Shown in pieces: positions 14,402 to 23,784 of a stretch of 64,000 nucleotides of DNA (position 1 is its first letter; each line of letters starts with the position of its first letter). Source of the stretch: Flavobacterium endophyticum (GTDB lineage Bacteria; Bacteroidota; Bacteroidia; Flavobacteriales; Flavobacteriaceae). Under the pieces are notes generated by a model. The model saw only the letters and a list, made by a program, of their open reading frames with translations. It searched no databases and was not told the DNA's origin. The position numbers and the translations under genes were made by a program. Location: contig NZ_RBLC01000002.1 in assembly GCF_003634455.1 (NCBI RefSeq), forward strand, positions 248,001 to 312,000, read 5' to 3'.

Positions 14402-16840
14402 CTAATTCTTGACTCTGTTCTGCTCGCTTTCTGAGCCTGTGCTTTCATGTTCTTCTCTGGCTTTGAAAGATTTCCCAAAGCTATAGGTGAAAGTCAGGGC
14501 CGCAAAACGGGTATCTCCTTTGTTTTTATAGGTGGCATCGGTGAGCTTGAGGTTGTTGATGGTTCCGGTGTTGATGTTGGTATAAAAAATATCATTGACA
14601 GCGAACTTTAGGCTGCCTTTTCCTTGTAGTATCTTTTTTTGGACGCCTAAGTTTACGGCGCCTCGTGCTCCGACAGTAAATTGTGCGGATTCTATTTTTG
14701 AGGTATACCTGCCGCTTATTTCTCCCGACCATCCGTCTTTAAACTTCAAGCGATTCAGTACAGAAACAAACCAGAAAACTCCTTGCGTGTCAAGATTTTC
14801 TGTATAGAGCTGGCTCTTATAACTGGTATGTACCAATTCTGAATAGAGGTTTGTAGACAGCCAGTCGTTTATAGTCAGGTCTGAATTGACGTTGATGCTG
14901 AGCGCTTGACTCTTGCCGATATTTCCGGGACGGCTGTAATAGATTCCGTCATTAATTTCGATCGTCTCGTTGATTTCGTCTTCAGAATTCATGTAAGTTA
15001 GCGTGGTAGAAAACAGGCTTTTATAATTATACGAGAGCTCCACATTGTGTGAAAACGAAGGATTTAGATACGGGTTTCCGGAATAGTAGGTAAACTTATC
15101 CAACGGGCTCAAGAACGGGTTCAGGTCTTGAAAATAGGGACGGTTGATTCTTTTGCCGTAAGAAACTACCATCTGGTTGTTGCCCACCGAATCTAATTTA
15201 TACGACACAAAGAGCGTCGGAAAAAGATTGGTATAGTCTTTCTTGAATCGTGATGCAGGCTTGACGATGTTGCCCAGCTGATTTCCTTTTGAGATTGTAG
15301 TCTCGAGCCTCCATCCTGTCTGGAACGAAAAGCGCTTGAAGTTTTGACTGTAATTAATATAGAGGGCATTGATTGTTTCGTCGTATTTGAAATGGTTACT
15401 GCTATCGTAATTGGGTACAGGAATATTATCGACAACATCGGCATAGTCGGCGATATTGTCGGTTTTTGAATAGCTGATCTTGTAGCCCGCTTCAAGCTTA
15501 CCTTGATTTTTAAAAGGATGCGTATAATCGGACTTAAAAGTATAAATGCTAATATTCGACGGCAAATGGCCTCTCAACTCGTCTTGTTCTGAAAGCGTAT
15601 TATCGGGCTGATAGATGTAATTCTTAAAATTCTGGTCGATCTCGTTTTCGTATTTTATATAATCGGCATCCATCGTGATTTTCCTTCCGATGGTATCAAA
15701 TTCATGACGGAAATTCAGGTTTACGCCTGCATTCTTGAATTTGTTGTCTTCTCTATTGTCGGCTATAATAGTAGAATCTAAAACACCAAAGGCATTCGTA
15801 AGGCTGCTTTTGCCAGATTTTTTTTCTTTGCCGGATTTGAGCAGCCCGATGAGGCTCATTCCGAAAGTCGATTTTTCAGAAGCATAATAATCCATCCCAA
15901 TCTTAGCATTACCCGTAGTGACCTTATTTCTCATAATAGTATTCTGGTCGAAAAGGCTTTTGGTGCTTCCGTCTTCGTTTTTATATCTTCTAAAAATATC
16001 GAGATCGTTGACAAATTTTTGATTGGCATAGTTTACATTCCCGAAAAGACGGATCTTATTGTCGGTGTAATTAAGATTCAGTCCATCTCGATAATGGGTT
16101 CTTTTTCCTTGGGAAATTCGAGAGGTCACGCTTCCGTTAAAACCTCTGGCCTTGCTTTTTTTGGTCTTGATATTGATTACGCCAGCGCTTCCGGCAGCAT
16201 CATACTGTGCGGGAGGATTGGTCATGATTTCGATCTGATCTAGCGTGCTGGCAGGCAGTGATTTTAGGTAGACTTCCAAATCGGCTCCAGATAAATAGGT
16301 CGGCTTGTCGTCTATAAAAACCATGACGCCGGATTTTCCTTTAAGCTTGATGGTTCCGTTTTCTTCCACGATAATTCCGGGCGATTTTTCAAGGACTTCC
16401 ATCGCATCTGCTCCTGCGTTTGAAATCATGGCATCGACATTAACGACCGTACGGTCTATCTTTCTTTCGACAAAGTTTTTTTGTTTTTGGATGACGACTT
16501 CGTTAAGCGTATTGGCTTCTGAAGGCTGCAGGTTAATTTCTCCTAAAGAAACGGATTCTTGGGCGACTGCGATTGACTGGCTTTCGTATTTGGTATAGCC
16601 AAGATATTCAATGGAAATTTTATAGTTGTTTTGTTTGAGGCTGGAAAATTCAAAGCTTCCATCTTGATCAGAGAATTGTGTCTTGACCAGCGAGTTGTCT
16701 TCTGCCAAAAGAAGCGACACTACTGTCGCTTCAAGTGGGCTATGACCCGTTCCTGTAATTTTTCCAATGATTTTCCCAGACGATTGGGCTCCGGCAATTC
16801 CGGAATAGAGCAGCAAGAGGCTGGCCAGTTTTTTTAGCAT
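14402..16840 (-). CDS. TonB-dependent-receptor-like outer-membrane beta-barrel protein
   Basis: The 812-residue protein starts with a signal peptide (LLLLYSGIAGAQ, cleavage near residue 19). A carboxypeptidase-regulatory-like beta-sandwich follows (about 20-110: GKIIGKITGTGHSPLEATVV), then a plug domain (about 115-230: GADAMEVLEKSPGI, MVFIDDKPTYL, MTNPPAQYDAAGSAGVINI), and then a large beta barrel of the OMP_b-brl_3 type. It lacks an obvious SusD partner, so it is not a typical glycan-uptake SusC. Members of this group are TonB-linked outer-membrane proteins of mostly unknown substrate, often for metals, peptides or siderophores. It stands alone and has its own terminator. Confidence 0.88.
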   Translation of the reverse strand: MLKKLASLLLLYSGIAGAQSSGKIIGKITGTGHSPLEATVVSLLLAEDNSLVKTQFSDQDGSFEFSSLKQNNYKISIEYLGYTKYESQSIAVAQESVSLGEINLQPSEANTLNEVVIQKQKNFVERKIDRTVVNVDAMISNAGADAMEVLEKSPGIIVEENGTIKLKGKSGVMVFIDDKPTYLSGADLEVYLKSLPASTLDQIEIMTNPPAQYDAAGSAGVINIKTKKSKARGFNGSVTSRISQGKRTHYRDGLNLNYTDNKIRLFGNVNYANQKFVNDLDIFRRYKNEDGSTKSLFDQNTIMRNKVTTGNAKIGMDYYASEKSTFGMSLIGLLKSGKEKKSGKSSLTNAFGVLDSTIIADNREDNKFKNAGVNLNFRHEFDTIGRKITMDADYIKYENEIDQNFKNYIYQPDNTLSEQDELRGHLPSNISIYTFKSDYTHPFKNQGKLEAGYKISYSKTDNIADYADVVDNIPVPNYDSSNHFKYDETINALYINYSQNFKRFSFQTGWRLETTISKGNQLGNIVKPASRFKKDYTNLFPTLFVSYKLDSVGNNQMVVSYGKRINRPYFQDLNPFLSPLDKFTYYSGNPYLNPSFSHNVELSYNYKSLFSTTLTYMNSEDEINETIEINDGIYYSRPGNIGKSQALSINVNSDLTINDWLSTNLYSELVHTSYKSQLYTENLDTQGVFWFVSVLNRLKFKDGWSGEISGRYTSKIESAQFTVGARGAVNLGVQKKILQGKGSLKFAVNDIFYTNINTGTINNLKLTDATYKNKGDTRFAALTFTYSFGKSFKAREEHESTGSESEQNRVKN

Positions 16841-16899
16841 TTTGATTGATTGATTTGATGATGATTGAAACTCTGCTTGATTAGGGCATTTTAGTTTTT

Positions 16900-19038
16900 C
16901 TAAGCTTTACATTTTGCTGCAAGGTCTTGCGCGGTTACGTCATAATTATAATAAACAGCACTAATGTTTGGCTTTAGGTATTTTTTTAATTGGTTATGAA
17001 CTGTTCCTGTAATGGCTTTTCCGTTTACGATGATACTATCGTGCGAAAGCTTATAGGATAGGTTGTCTGTGCTCGCGATAGCTTTTTCTTTGGCCAAGAC
17101 TTGGATAATCTGTCTGCTCAGATTATCTGTATCGTTTGGAATGACGATGTTGCCTGTCCTTTTATCTTTGGCTTCTCTATTATAGTTTCTGTAAAGGCTG
17201 TCTTGGTTGTATTTTATTTTTTGCAAGTTGTATTTTTCCTGTGTAGCACGCTTGATTTCAAACATTTTAGCTCTTTCCAATTGAAGTTTGGCTTTTTGGT
17301 TTACCAGCCACATTTCTTTCTTACTGTTCGACATTTCATCTTTTTTAGACTGAATGGCTGCTATGCGTTTTTCGCTTGCTTTTATTTTGCGTTCGGCACG
17401 TTCGTTGTTCGCTTGGATCCTGCTGTTCATGGCATCTTGTCTGCTTATCACGTAATTCTGTCCTGTTGCAATAGGCTCTGCTTTGGCTAGAGGAGCAACG
17501 TTCGTGTTCGGCATAACACACACACCTGATGCTTGTGCTTGCTCAAAAGTCATCGGCCTTATGGGCTGAAAAGTAGCTCCTGTAGTTGTTCTGTATTTAT
17601 CCGCTTCTACTCTTGCTTTTTCAGCTTCTTTTCGGGCTTTTTCAGACTCTTTTCTTGCTTTCTCAGATTCTTTCCTTGCTATTTCGCTTTCTTTTCTAGC
17701 TTTTTCATGTTCTTTTCGGGCCAATTCGTGTTCTTTTCGGGCTTTTTCAGCATCAAGTTGTGCTTGTATTGCTTCTGCGTGGTATTGTTTGACTTCTTCT
17801 TCAGAAATTGTTCCTTCTTTTAAGGCTTTTTGCGCTTCATCTGCGGCAGCAACTGCTTCTATTCTAAATGTCTCAGCTTCTACTTTTGCGATGGCAGCTT
17901 CTTTTTGTGCTGCCTGTGCTTCCATTTTTACTTGTTGGATTTCTTCTTCCGTCAGCAGGTTATCTTTCGTCAGGTTTTTCAAGTAGGCTATCTCCGTATT
18001 CTCCTTTTCGGCTGTTTTTGCGGCTGTAGCTTTAGTATTTGAACAAGCAAAAGAGAAGGTTATAATCACGATAATGCAGATCGAAAGAAACGTTTTTTCT
18101 ATCGTGTTTAATGACTTGTTGTTGTCTTGAACGATACGTTTGGCTCTTTCTAAAAGCTGGTTTTTATTTTTCCCAAAGCCTAGCGCCAATTGGTTTTGTT
18201 TCATGTTGTATTCTTGGAAAGAAACCAAGGCATGGATGAAATTGGATTTGCTTTTAGTAATTCCGACAGCGATATCATCACAGCAGTTTTCTCTTTCTTC
18301 TTTGATCAATGAGGATATCCACAGAAGTCCAGGGTTGAAAAAGAACAAGATTTCAGCAAAGCTCTGAAGCAGGTTGATAAAATAGTCTTTGCGGCGGATG
18401 TGTGCCAATTCGTGCAACAATATCGCCTCAATCTGGTCTTGCGGCAGATTGGAAAGCAGTCCTACAGGGATGAGGATAATCGGCTTGAAGAAACCGGTAA
18501 CAGAGGGAACCTTAACGAGTTGGGATTCCAAAAGAACGATATGTTTCTTGATATTCAGCTTTTCGCTTAATTCTGCTACTCTTCTGTTCCAATAGTCTGG
18601 AGCATCTTGAGTCCTGTAGTTTCTTATTCTGTAGATATTGCTCAAGCTTCTGAAAATACCAAAGCATTTTACAGCAAAAATCAAAAACCAAACGACCACG
18701 ATTGTAGCGGCATATTCATTAAGATAACCGACTACTGCCTGAAAATAATTTGGCGTGTTTGCTACAGCCAAGGTTTCTGCATCTAAGGCTCCGGCAGTAA
18801 TTATAGCACCGCCAGAAACGGCTGTTTCTTGCTGATATTCGTAACTAAATGTAAATCCAACGCTAATCATAAAGGCAAGGAATAGTCCTGATAGCCAGTT
18901 ATAGCGTAAGGTTGCTTTGGATTTTTTCGTAAACACTATCACCAATCCGGCAAAAATTGCCAGAACCAATCCTTGCCACACAGAATGTACCAGTGTCCAA
19001 GAAATCGCTTTCAATAAATTTTCATTTGGCATTATCAT
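16900..19038 (-). CDS. M56-family (BlaR1-like) membrane metallopeptidase with heptad-repeat domain
   Basis: The 712-residue protein has N-terminal membrane helices (about 12-36, 46-66 and 109-127) and an M56 peptidase domain with zinc motif HELAH (209-213) and downstream EERENCCDD (Glu250/Asp254 region). A last transmembrane helix is at about 317-332. After it comes a long charged region including seven consecutive heptads of the EKARKES type (431-479), then a second coiled region and a C-terminal domain. In BlaR1/MecR1 systems the peptidase senses a wall signal and cleaves the BlaI repressor. Here it follows a BlaI gene and a serine-hydrolase gene. It has no penicillin-binding C-terminal domain, so the trigger may differ from beta-lactams. 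Confidence 0.9.
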   Translation of the reverse strand: MIMPNENLLKAISWTLVHSVWQGLVLAIFAGLVIVFTKKSKATLRYNWLSGLFLAFMISVGFTFSYEYQQETAVSGGAIITAGALDAETLAVANTPNYFQAVVGYLNEYAATIVVVWFLIFAVKCFGIFRSLSNIYRIRNYRTQDAPDYWNRRVAELSEKLNIKKHIVLLESQLVKVPSVTGFFKPIILIPVGLLSNLPQDQIEAILLHELAHIRRKDYFINLLQSFAEILFFFNPGLLWISSLIKEERENCCDDIAVGITKSKSNFIHALVSFQEYNMKQNQLALGFGKNKNQLLERAKRIVQDNNKSLNTIEKTFLSICIIVIITFSFACSNTKATAAKTAEKENTEIAYLKNLTKDNLLTEEEIQQVKMEAQAAQKEAAIAKVEAETFRIEAVAAADEAQKALKEGTISEEEVKQYHAEAIQAQLDAEKARKEHELARKEHEKARKESEIARKESEKARKESEKARKEAEKARVEADKYRTTTGATFQPIRPMTFEQAQASGVCVMPNTNVAPLAKAEPIATGQNYVISRQDAMNSRIQANNERAERKIKASEKRIAAIQSKKDEMSNSKKEMWLVNQKAKLQLERAKMFEIKRATQEKYNLQKIKYNQDSLYRNYNREAKDKRTGNIVIPNDTDNLSRQIIQVLAKEKAIASTDNLSYKLSHDSIIVNGKAITGTVHNQLKKYLKPNISAVYYNYDVTAQDLAAKCKA

Positions 19039-19057
19039 AGTCGAAAATTTTAAGTTG

Positions 19058-19432
19058 CTACTCGTTTTCTAATTTGTCTAATAAGTTTCGAATTTCTTCG
19101 ATTTCTTCTTTTGAAGTTTTTTTGTTTCCTAACAGCTGCATCATCAAGCTGCTGCTGGAACCATTGTACATCGCGTCTACAAATTTTTCGAGAAGAAAGC
19201 CTTTTGTTTTTTTCTCTTCTATTGCCGGACTGTAGACGTGTTTCATTTGGGTCTTATCGCTGACAAGCATTCCTTTTTCGGTCATGATCTGCATCAATTT
19301 CAGGGTTGAGGTGTATTGTACAGATCGTTTCTGCTCGTTGAGCTGGTCGTTTACAAATCGTACTGTTGCTGGCCCTGATTGCCATAATACTTGTAAGATT
19401 TCTAATTCTGATTTTGTGGGTTCTGACTGCAT
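19058..19432 (-). CDS. BlaI/MecI-family transcriptional repressor
   Basis: The 124-residue protein has the length and sequence of BlaI/MecI repressors. A winged helix opens with PTKSELEILQVLWQSGPATVRFV, then KRSVQYTSTLKLMQIM and a C-terminal dimerisation part. Repressors of this type bind as dimers to a palindrome and are released by M56-peptidase cleavage. It sits between the serine-hydrolase gene (9 bp upstream) and the M56 peptidase gene (19 bp downstream), so the three are probably co-transcribed and self-regulated. Confidence 0.93.
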   Translation of the reverse strand: MQSEPTKSELEILQVLWQSGPATVRFVNDQLNEQKRSVQYTSTLKLMQIMTEKGMLVSDKTQMKHVYSPAIEEKKTKGFLLEKFVDAMYNGSSSSLMMQLLGNKKTSKEEIEEIRNLLDKLENE

Positions 19433-19440
19433 ATCCTTTT

Positions 19441-20817
19441 CTATTTAATTTTTATTGCTTCTTTTCGTACCGACAGCTGCGGCTGTGTGACGATGTATTT
19501 GGCGATCTTATTGTTGTCTGCGACAAATTCGTAGAAAACTTCGGGCTGGTAGCCGTCTGCCAAGAACTTGTTTTCGGCAATCGGAATAAGCTCTATTTTA
19601 GATTCGGGATTCAGCCTTACATAGAGCTTGCCTTGGTCTAAAAACAATTCTCTTTCGTCTCCTTTTTCGTTTTTATAGGTGCCTGCCACTTTTTCTACTT
19701 TCTTACGGTCTGCTTTGTAAAGAGTTCCGAACAGGATGTTTTTGACTTGCTTCTGCGGAATTTTTGTTTTTCTTGACGATACATTCTGCAACAAAATTAT
19801 CGTATAGTCGCGATCGAGATAGCGGGCGATATACGTTACATATCCAGACCAGCCTCCGCTGTGCGATGCGACCTTTCCGTAAATTTCGCTGGATGATATA
19901 CCCCATCCGAAACCATAATTGGTAGGCAGCTTGTCTTTGGTCGTATAGGAACTGAATATCAATTCTTTGTCTTTTTCATTGACCAGCTTGTTTGTATATA
20001 AAGCTCTGTCCCATAACAAAAGGTCTGATGCTGTAGAATTGACCATTCCATCGCCTACGATTCCGTCAAGATAAACAGTATAGTATTTTTTACCCATATC
20101 ATCTGGAAAAATGAATTGCTTAAGGCTATCGGAATAGATGTGCCCGTGGGTGATATTCTGTATTCTCTCTGGCTTATACCATCTTCTGTAGACTCTCGTG
20201 TCTTTCATCTTTAATGGCTTGAAGATGTTTTCTTGCAGGTAGTCGCCATAACTTTGCTTAGATGCTCTTTCAATAATCGTAGCCAGTAACGCATAACCGG
20301 TATTGCTGTACTCGTGTTTTTCGTCTGGCTTGAATAAGACTGCTGGTTTCAGCTTGACAAATAAATCGATAATAGTCTGGTTGGTAGCGAAATCGTCGTT
20401 ATTTTCTTCTTGGCTCATCAGCTCCATATAATCAGGAAGCCCTCCTGTATGTATTAGCAGGTTTTTTATCGTAATATCATTATACATCGATAATTCTGGC
20501 AGGTATTTGCTGATTGGGTCGTCATAAGAAAGCTTTCCTTGTTTTTGTAAAAGAACGATTCCCATGGCAGTAAATTGTTTCGTGACAGAAGCTAATTCAA
20601 AAACGGAATTGCTTTTTAGCTTTTCTTTGGTCTTGAAATCGGCATATCCCACTGATCTTTCATAGATGACTTTGCCTTTTTCTGCAATCAAGACATTCCC
20701 GTTAAAAGAGCTGTCTTTTTCAACTGCTATGAAAAGGCTGTCCAATTTTTCAGCTTTTGTTTGCGCGATGGCCGCTTGAACTAAAAATAAGGCGGAAAGT
20801 GTAACTAATTTTATCAT
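19441..20817 (-). CDS. Beta-lactamase-family (class C-like) serine hydrolase
   Basis: The 458-residue exported protein has a signal peptide ending near AIAQ (residue 19). The three active-site motifs are SVTK (Ser77-Lys80), YSN (Tyr170) and HSGG (His319), as in class C beta-lactamases, DD-peptidases and esterases. A C-terminal beta domain follows (about 365-458). It is the first gene of an operon with BlaI- and BlaR1-like genes, so a role in resistance or peptidoglycan turnover is likely. Sequence alone cannot separate beta-lactamase from peptidase or esterase activity. Confidence 0.9.
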   Translation of the reverse strand: MIKLVTLSALFLVQAAIAQTKAEKLDSLFIAVEKDSSFNGNVLIAEKGKVIYERSVGYADFKTKEKLKSNSVFELASVTKQFTAMGIVLLQKQGKLSYDDPISKYLPELSMYNDITIKNLLIHTGGLPDYMELMSQEENNDDFATNQTIIDLFVKLKPAVLFKPDEKHEYSNTGYALLATIIERASKQSYGDYLQENIFKPLKMKDTRVYRRWYKPERIQNITHGHIYSDSLKQFIFPDDMGKKYYTVYLDGIVGDGMVNSTASDLLLWDRALYTNKLVNEKDKELIFSSYTTKDKLPTNYGFGWGISSSEIYGKVASHSGGWSGYVTYIARYLDRDYTIILLQNVSSRKTKIPQKQVKNILFGTLYKADRKKVEKVAGTYKNEKGDERELFLDQGKLYVRLNPESKIELIPIAENKFLADGYQPEVFYEFVADNNKIAKYIVTQPQLSVRKEAIKIK

Positions 20818-20950
20818 TTGTTTTTTGATTGATTGGTTTGATTGATGGTTCCTTTAGAAAATAAATTATTCTTGAACAAACCAAAGGTAGGAAATTTTTC
20901 GTACGAACAAATTATTAGGTAAGTTTTTTTTGAAAAAAATTTCAGGTAAT

Positions 20951-20980
20951 AAAAAACCCATACGATTTGTATGGGTTTTT
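20951..20980 (-). terminator. Terminator after glyA
   Basis: AAAAACCCATAC and GTATGGGTTTTT form a perfect 12 bp stem with loop GATTT. On the minus strand it lies 21 bp past the glyA stop. Confidence 0.9.
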
Positions 20981-21000
20981 AAAAGACTATTCTGGATGAT

Positions 21001-22275
21001 TTAGTATACGAAAATCGGCCTTTCGCTCATCATTTCGTTTACTTCGTCAGCTATCTGCTCTAAAAGTTCTTCATTGGTATGATCTTGGATTACTCTGTCA
21101 ATCAAGTCAACGATTGTTTCCATATCCGCTTCTACTAAACCGCGAGTCGTGATCGCAGCAGTTCCCACACGGATACCTGAAGTAACGAATGGCGACTTGT
21201 CGTCAAACGGTACCATATTTTTATTTACAGTAATTTCGGCTTTTACTAAAGCATTTTCAGCTTCTTTGCCTGAAATGTTTTTGTTTCTCAAATCAATCAG
21301 CATCATGTGATTGTCAGTTCCGCCAGAAATAATATTGTAGCCTCTTTTAACGAAAGCTTCTGCCATAGCATTGGCATTCTTCTGCAATTGTCTTGCATAG
21401 GTAAAGAATTCGTCAGACAAAGCTTCTCCAAAAGCAACCGCTTTCGCTGCAATGATATGCTCTAATGGACCACCTTGGTTTCCAGGAAAAACAGCACCAT
21501 CAATTAAAGATGACATCATTCTGATTTCTCCTTTTGGCGTCTTGATTCCGAATGGGTTTTCAAAGTCCTTCCCGATCAAAATCATCCCACCGCGAGGCCC
21601 TCTTAATGTCTTGTGTGTTGTAGTCGTTACGATATGGCAATGTGGAATCGGATCATTCATCAAACCTTTAGCAATAAGCCCAGCCGGATGCGAAATATCC
21701 GCCATCAAGATAGCGCCAACACTGTCAGCAATTTCTCTGAAACGAGCAAAATCCATATCACGTGAATAAGCAGAAGCTCCAGCAATAATTAATTTTGGCT
21801 GTTCTTTTGTAGCAATTTCTTGAATTTTGTCGTAGTTCAAACGGCCTGTCTCCTGCTCTACTCCGTAAAATACAGGATTGTATAATCTTCCGGAAAAGTT
21901 TACTGGCGATCCGTGTGTCAAATGTCCTCCATGAGACAAATCAAAACCAAGAATTTTATCGCCAGGCTTTAGGCAAGCATGGTAAACAGCCGTGTTCGCT
22001 TGAGAGCCAGAGTGCGGCTGTACGTTTGCATATTCAGCACCGAACAATGCTTTTGCTCTGTCGATTGCTATCTGCTCGATTACGTCAACTACTTCGCAGC
22101 CTCCATAATATCTTTTGCCAGGATAGCCTTCGGCATATTTATTTGTCAGGATAGATCCTGCCGCTTCAAGTACTTGGTCGCTTACAAAGTTCTCTGAAGC
22201 AATCAGTTCCAAACCGTGAATTTGTCTGTCTTGTTCTTCTAATATTAAGTCAAAAATTTGTTCGTCGCGTTGCAT
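21001..22275 (-). CDS. glyA: Serine hydroxymethyltransferase
   Basis: GlyA interconverts serine and glycine with tetrahydrofolate, supplying one-carbon units. It is a cytosolic PLP enzyme. The 424-residue protein shows [12 protein letters not shown] (21-32), the [11 protein letters not shown] block (51-61), HGGHLTHG and the PLP-lysine motif [11 protein letters not shown] (Lys222). I placed the start at the ATG at 22275 ([11 protein letters not shown]), the usual N-terminus. The open frame runs further upstream through the promoter and is not expected to be translated. It is divergent from fahA. Confidence 0.97.
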   Translation of the reverse strand: MQRDEQIFDLILEEQDRQIHGLELIASENFVSDQVLEAAGSILTNKYAEGYPGKRYYGGCEVVDVIEQIAIDRAKALFGAEYANVQPHSGSQANTAVYHACLKPGDKILGFDLSHGGHLTHGSPVNFSGRLYNPVFYGVEQETGRLNYDKIQEIATKEQPKLIIAGASAYSRDMDFARFREIADSVGAILMADISHPAGLIAKGLMNDPIPHCHIVTTTTHKTLRGPRGGMILIGKDFENPFGIKTPKGEIRMMSSLIDGAVFPGNQGGPLEHIIAAKAVAFGEALSDEFFTYARQLQKNANAMAEAFVKRGYNIISGGTDNHMMLIDLRNKNISGKEAENALVKAEITVNKNMVPFDDKSPFVTSGIRVGTAAITTRGLVEADMETIVDLIDRVIQDHTNEELLEQIADEVNEMMSERPIFVY

Positions 22276-22301
22276 TTGATAATTTTTTGTTAATTTGAGG
22301 A

Positions 22302-22309
22302 CAAAAATA
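22302..22309 (-). promoter_or_regulatory. Candidate -7 box for glyA
   Basis: The minus strand reads TATTTTTG (TAnnTTTG pattern), 26 bp before the glyA ATG. No clear TTTG element was found at the expected spacing. Confidence 0.45.
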
Positions 22310-22318
22310 CGAAAAGCG

Positions 22319-22349
22319 TTTGTTAAAATGCCATATAACGATATATTTG
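22319..22349 (+). promoter_or_regulatory. Bacteroidota-type promoter for fahA
   Basis: TTTG at 22319-22322 is followed after exactly 19 bp by TATATTTG at 22342-22349. This is a full match to the TTTG-N19-TAnnTTTG consensus, 36 bp before the fahA start. Confidence 0.75.
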
Positions 22350-22385
22350 ATACTTGATTTATAAACAAATAAACTAACAACAATA

Positions 22386-23669
22386 ATGCCTATAACAGCT
22401 AACGACCCAACCAGAAAATCTTGGCTAGAAGTCCCAACAGACAGCGATTTTCCGATACAGAATATACCTTTTGGAGTTTTTCTAACCAAAGATGATGTTG
22501 TCACAATCGGAACTAGGATTGGCGATTTCGCCATTGATTTGGGTGCCTTGCAGCAATTAAACTATTTTGAAGGAATTGACCTGACGGACGATATGTTCAT
22601 GCAGGACACTTTAAATGATTTTATATCCGACGGAAAAAAGACATGGCGATTGGTACGAAACCGAATTGCTGATATTTTTGATGCAACTAATGCCGAGTTA
22701 AGAGACAATGAAAAACACAGGGAAACCGTGATTTTTAAAATTGAAGAGGTCGAAATGCAGCTTCCTGTCTTGATCGGAGATTATACCGATTTTTATTCGA
22801 GTAGAGAACATGCTACCAATGTTGGGAAAATGTTCCGTGATCCAGAAAATGCTTTATTGCCGAACTGGCTTCATATTCCAGTAGGTTACCATGGTAGAAG
22901 CTCTACGATTGTTCCTTCGGGAATTCCAGTACACCGACCAATGGGACAGACTTTGCCTAACGGCGAAACGACTCCTGTTTTTGGTCCATCGAGATTAGTT
23001 GATTTTGAATTGGAAACTGCCTTTATCACGACGGATGCTAATATCATGGGCGAAAATATTCCAGTACATGAGGCTGAGGATTATATTTTCGGAATGGTGC
23101 TTTTAAACGACTGGAGCGCTAGAGATATCCAAAAGTGGGAATATGTGCCGCTAGGGCCCTTCTTAGCAAAAAACTTTGCTTCATCAATCTCACCTTGGAT
23201 TGTAACTATGGATGCTTTGGAGCCTTTCAGAACCAAAGGCCCTCAACAAGAGCCAATGCCGTTGCCTTATCTGCAAGAGAAAGGCAAAAAAACATTCGAT
23301 ATCAATCTTGAAGTTTCTTTACAGCCTGAAAATGCTGAGCCTACAGTTATTTCCAAATCGAATTTTAAATATATGTACTGGAGCATGAGCCAGCAATTGG
23401 CACATCATACTTCAAACGGCTGCCGCGTGAATTCTGGCGATATGATGGGTTCTGGAACTATTTCGGGTCCTACTCCTGACAGTTTCGGTTCGATGCTGGA
23501 ACTTACTTGGGGCGGAAAAAATCCTATCACCTTGAGCGACGGCACAGAACGCAAATTCATCAATGACGGCGATACCGTAATCATGAAAGGCTTTTGTACA
23601 AAAGAAAACGTAAGGATCGGTTTTGGCGAGGTTTCAAGCAAGCTTCTGCCTCCATTCTTTAGAAAATAA
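22386..23669 (+). CDS. fahA: Fumarylacetoacetase
   Basis: FahA hydrolyses fumarylacetoacetate to fumarate and acetoacetate, the last step of tyrosine and homogentisate breakdown. The 427-residue protein has the small N-terminal SH3-like domain ([22 protein letters not shown]) and the catalytic FAH domain with [28 protein letters not shown] (catalytic His/Arg region) and [15 protein letters not shown]. Length matches the family. It is divergent from glyA and has its own consensus promoter. No other tyrosine-degradation gene is in the window. Confidence 0.95.
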   Translation: MPITANDPTRKSWLEVPTDSDFPIQNIPFGVFLTKDDVVTIGTRIGDFAIDLGALQQLNYFEGIDLTDDMFMQDTLNDFISDGKKTWRLVRNRIADIFDATNAELRDNEKHRETVIFKIEEVEMQLPVLIGDYTDFYSSREHATNVGKMFRDPENALLPNWLHIPVGYHGRSSTIVPSGIPVHRPMGQTLPNGETTPVFGPSRLVDFELETAFITTDANIMGENIPVHEAEDYIFGMVLLNDWSARDIQKWEYVPLGPFLAKNFASSISPWIVTMDALEPFRTKGPQQEPMPLPYLQEKGKKTFDINLEVSLQPENAEPTVISKSNFKYMYWSMSQQLAHHTSNGCRVNSGDMMGSGTISGPTPDSFGSMLELTWGGKNPITLSDGTERKFINDGDTVIMKGFCTKENVRIGFGEVSSKLLPPFFRK

Positions 23670-23690
23670 TAGCAACTACATACCTTCTTA

Positions 23691-23717
23691 AAAGCTCTGG
23701 TAATTCGGGGCTTTTTT
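23691..23717 (+). terminator. Terminator after fahA
   Basis: AAAGCTCT pairs with GGGGCTTT (with G-T pairs) around an eight-base loop and is followed by a T-run. Confidence 0.75.
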
Positions 23718-23758
23718 ATTTTGGACATAAAAGGCTAAAACAGCTTCAAAAAAAGATA

Positions 23759-23766
23759 TATATTTG
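23759..23766 (+). promoter_or_regulatory. -7 box for the lipoprotein gene
   Basis: TATATTTG matches TAnnTTTG, 18 bp before the ATG at 23785. It supports that start over the more upstream open frame, which would run through the promoter. Confidence 0.5.
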
Positions 23767-23784
23767 CTTAAAATTTTACCTTTT

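Noticed and set aside
22276..22383. N-terminal extension of GlyA
   Set aside because: It passes through the promoter region and is absent from the family; the ATG at 22275 gives the usual N-terminus.
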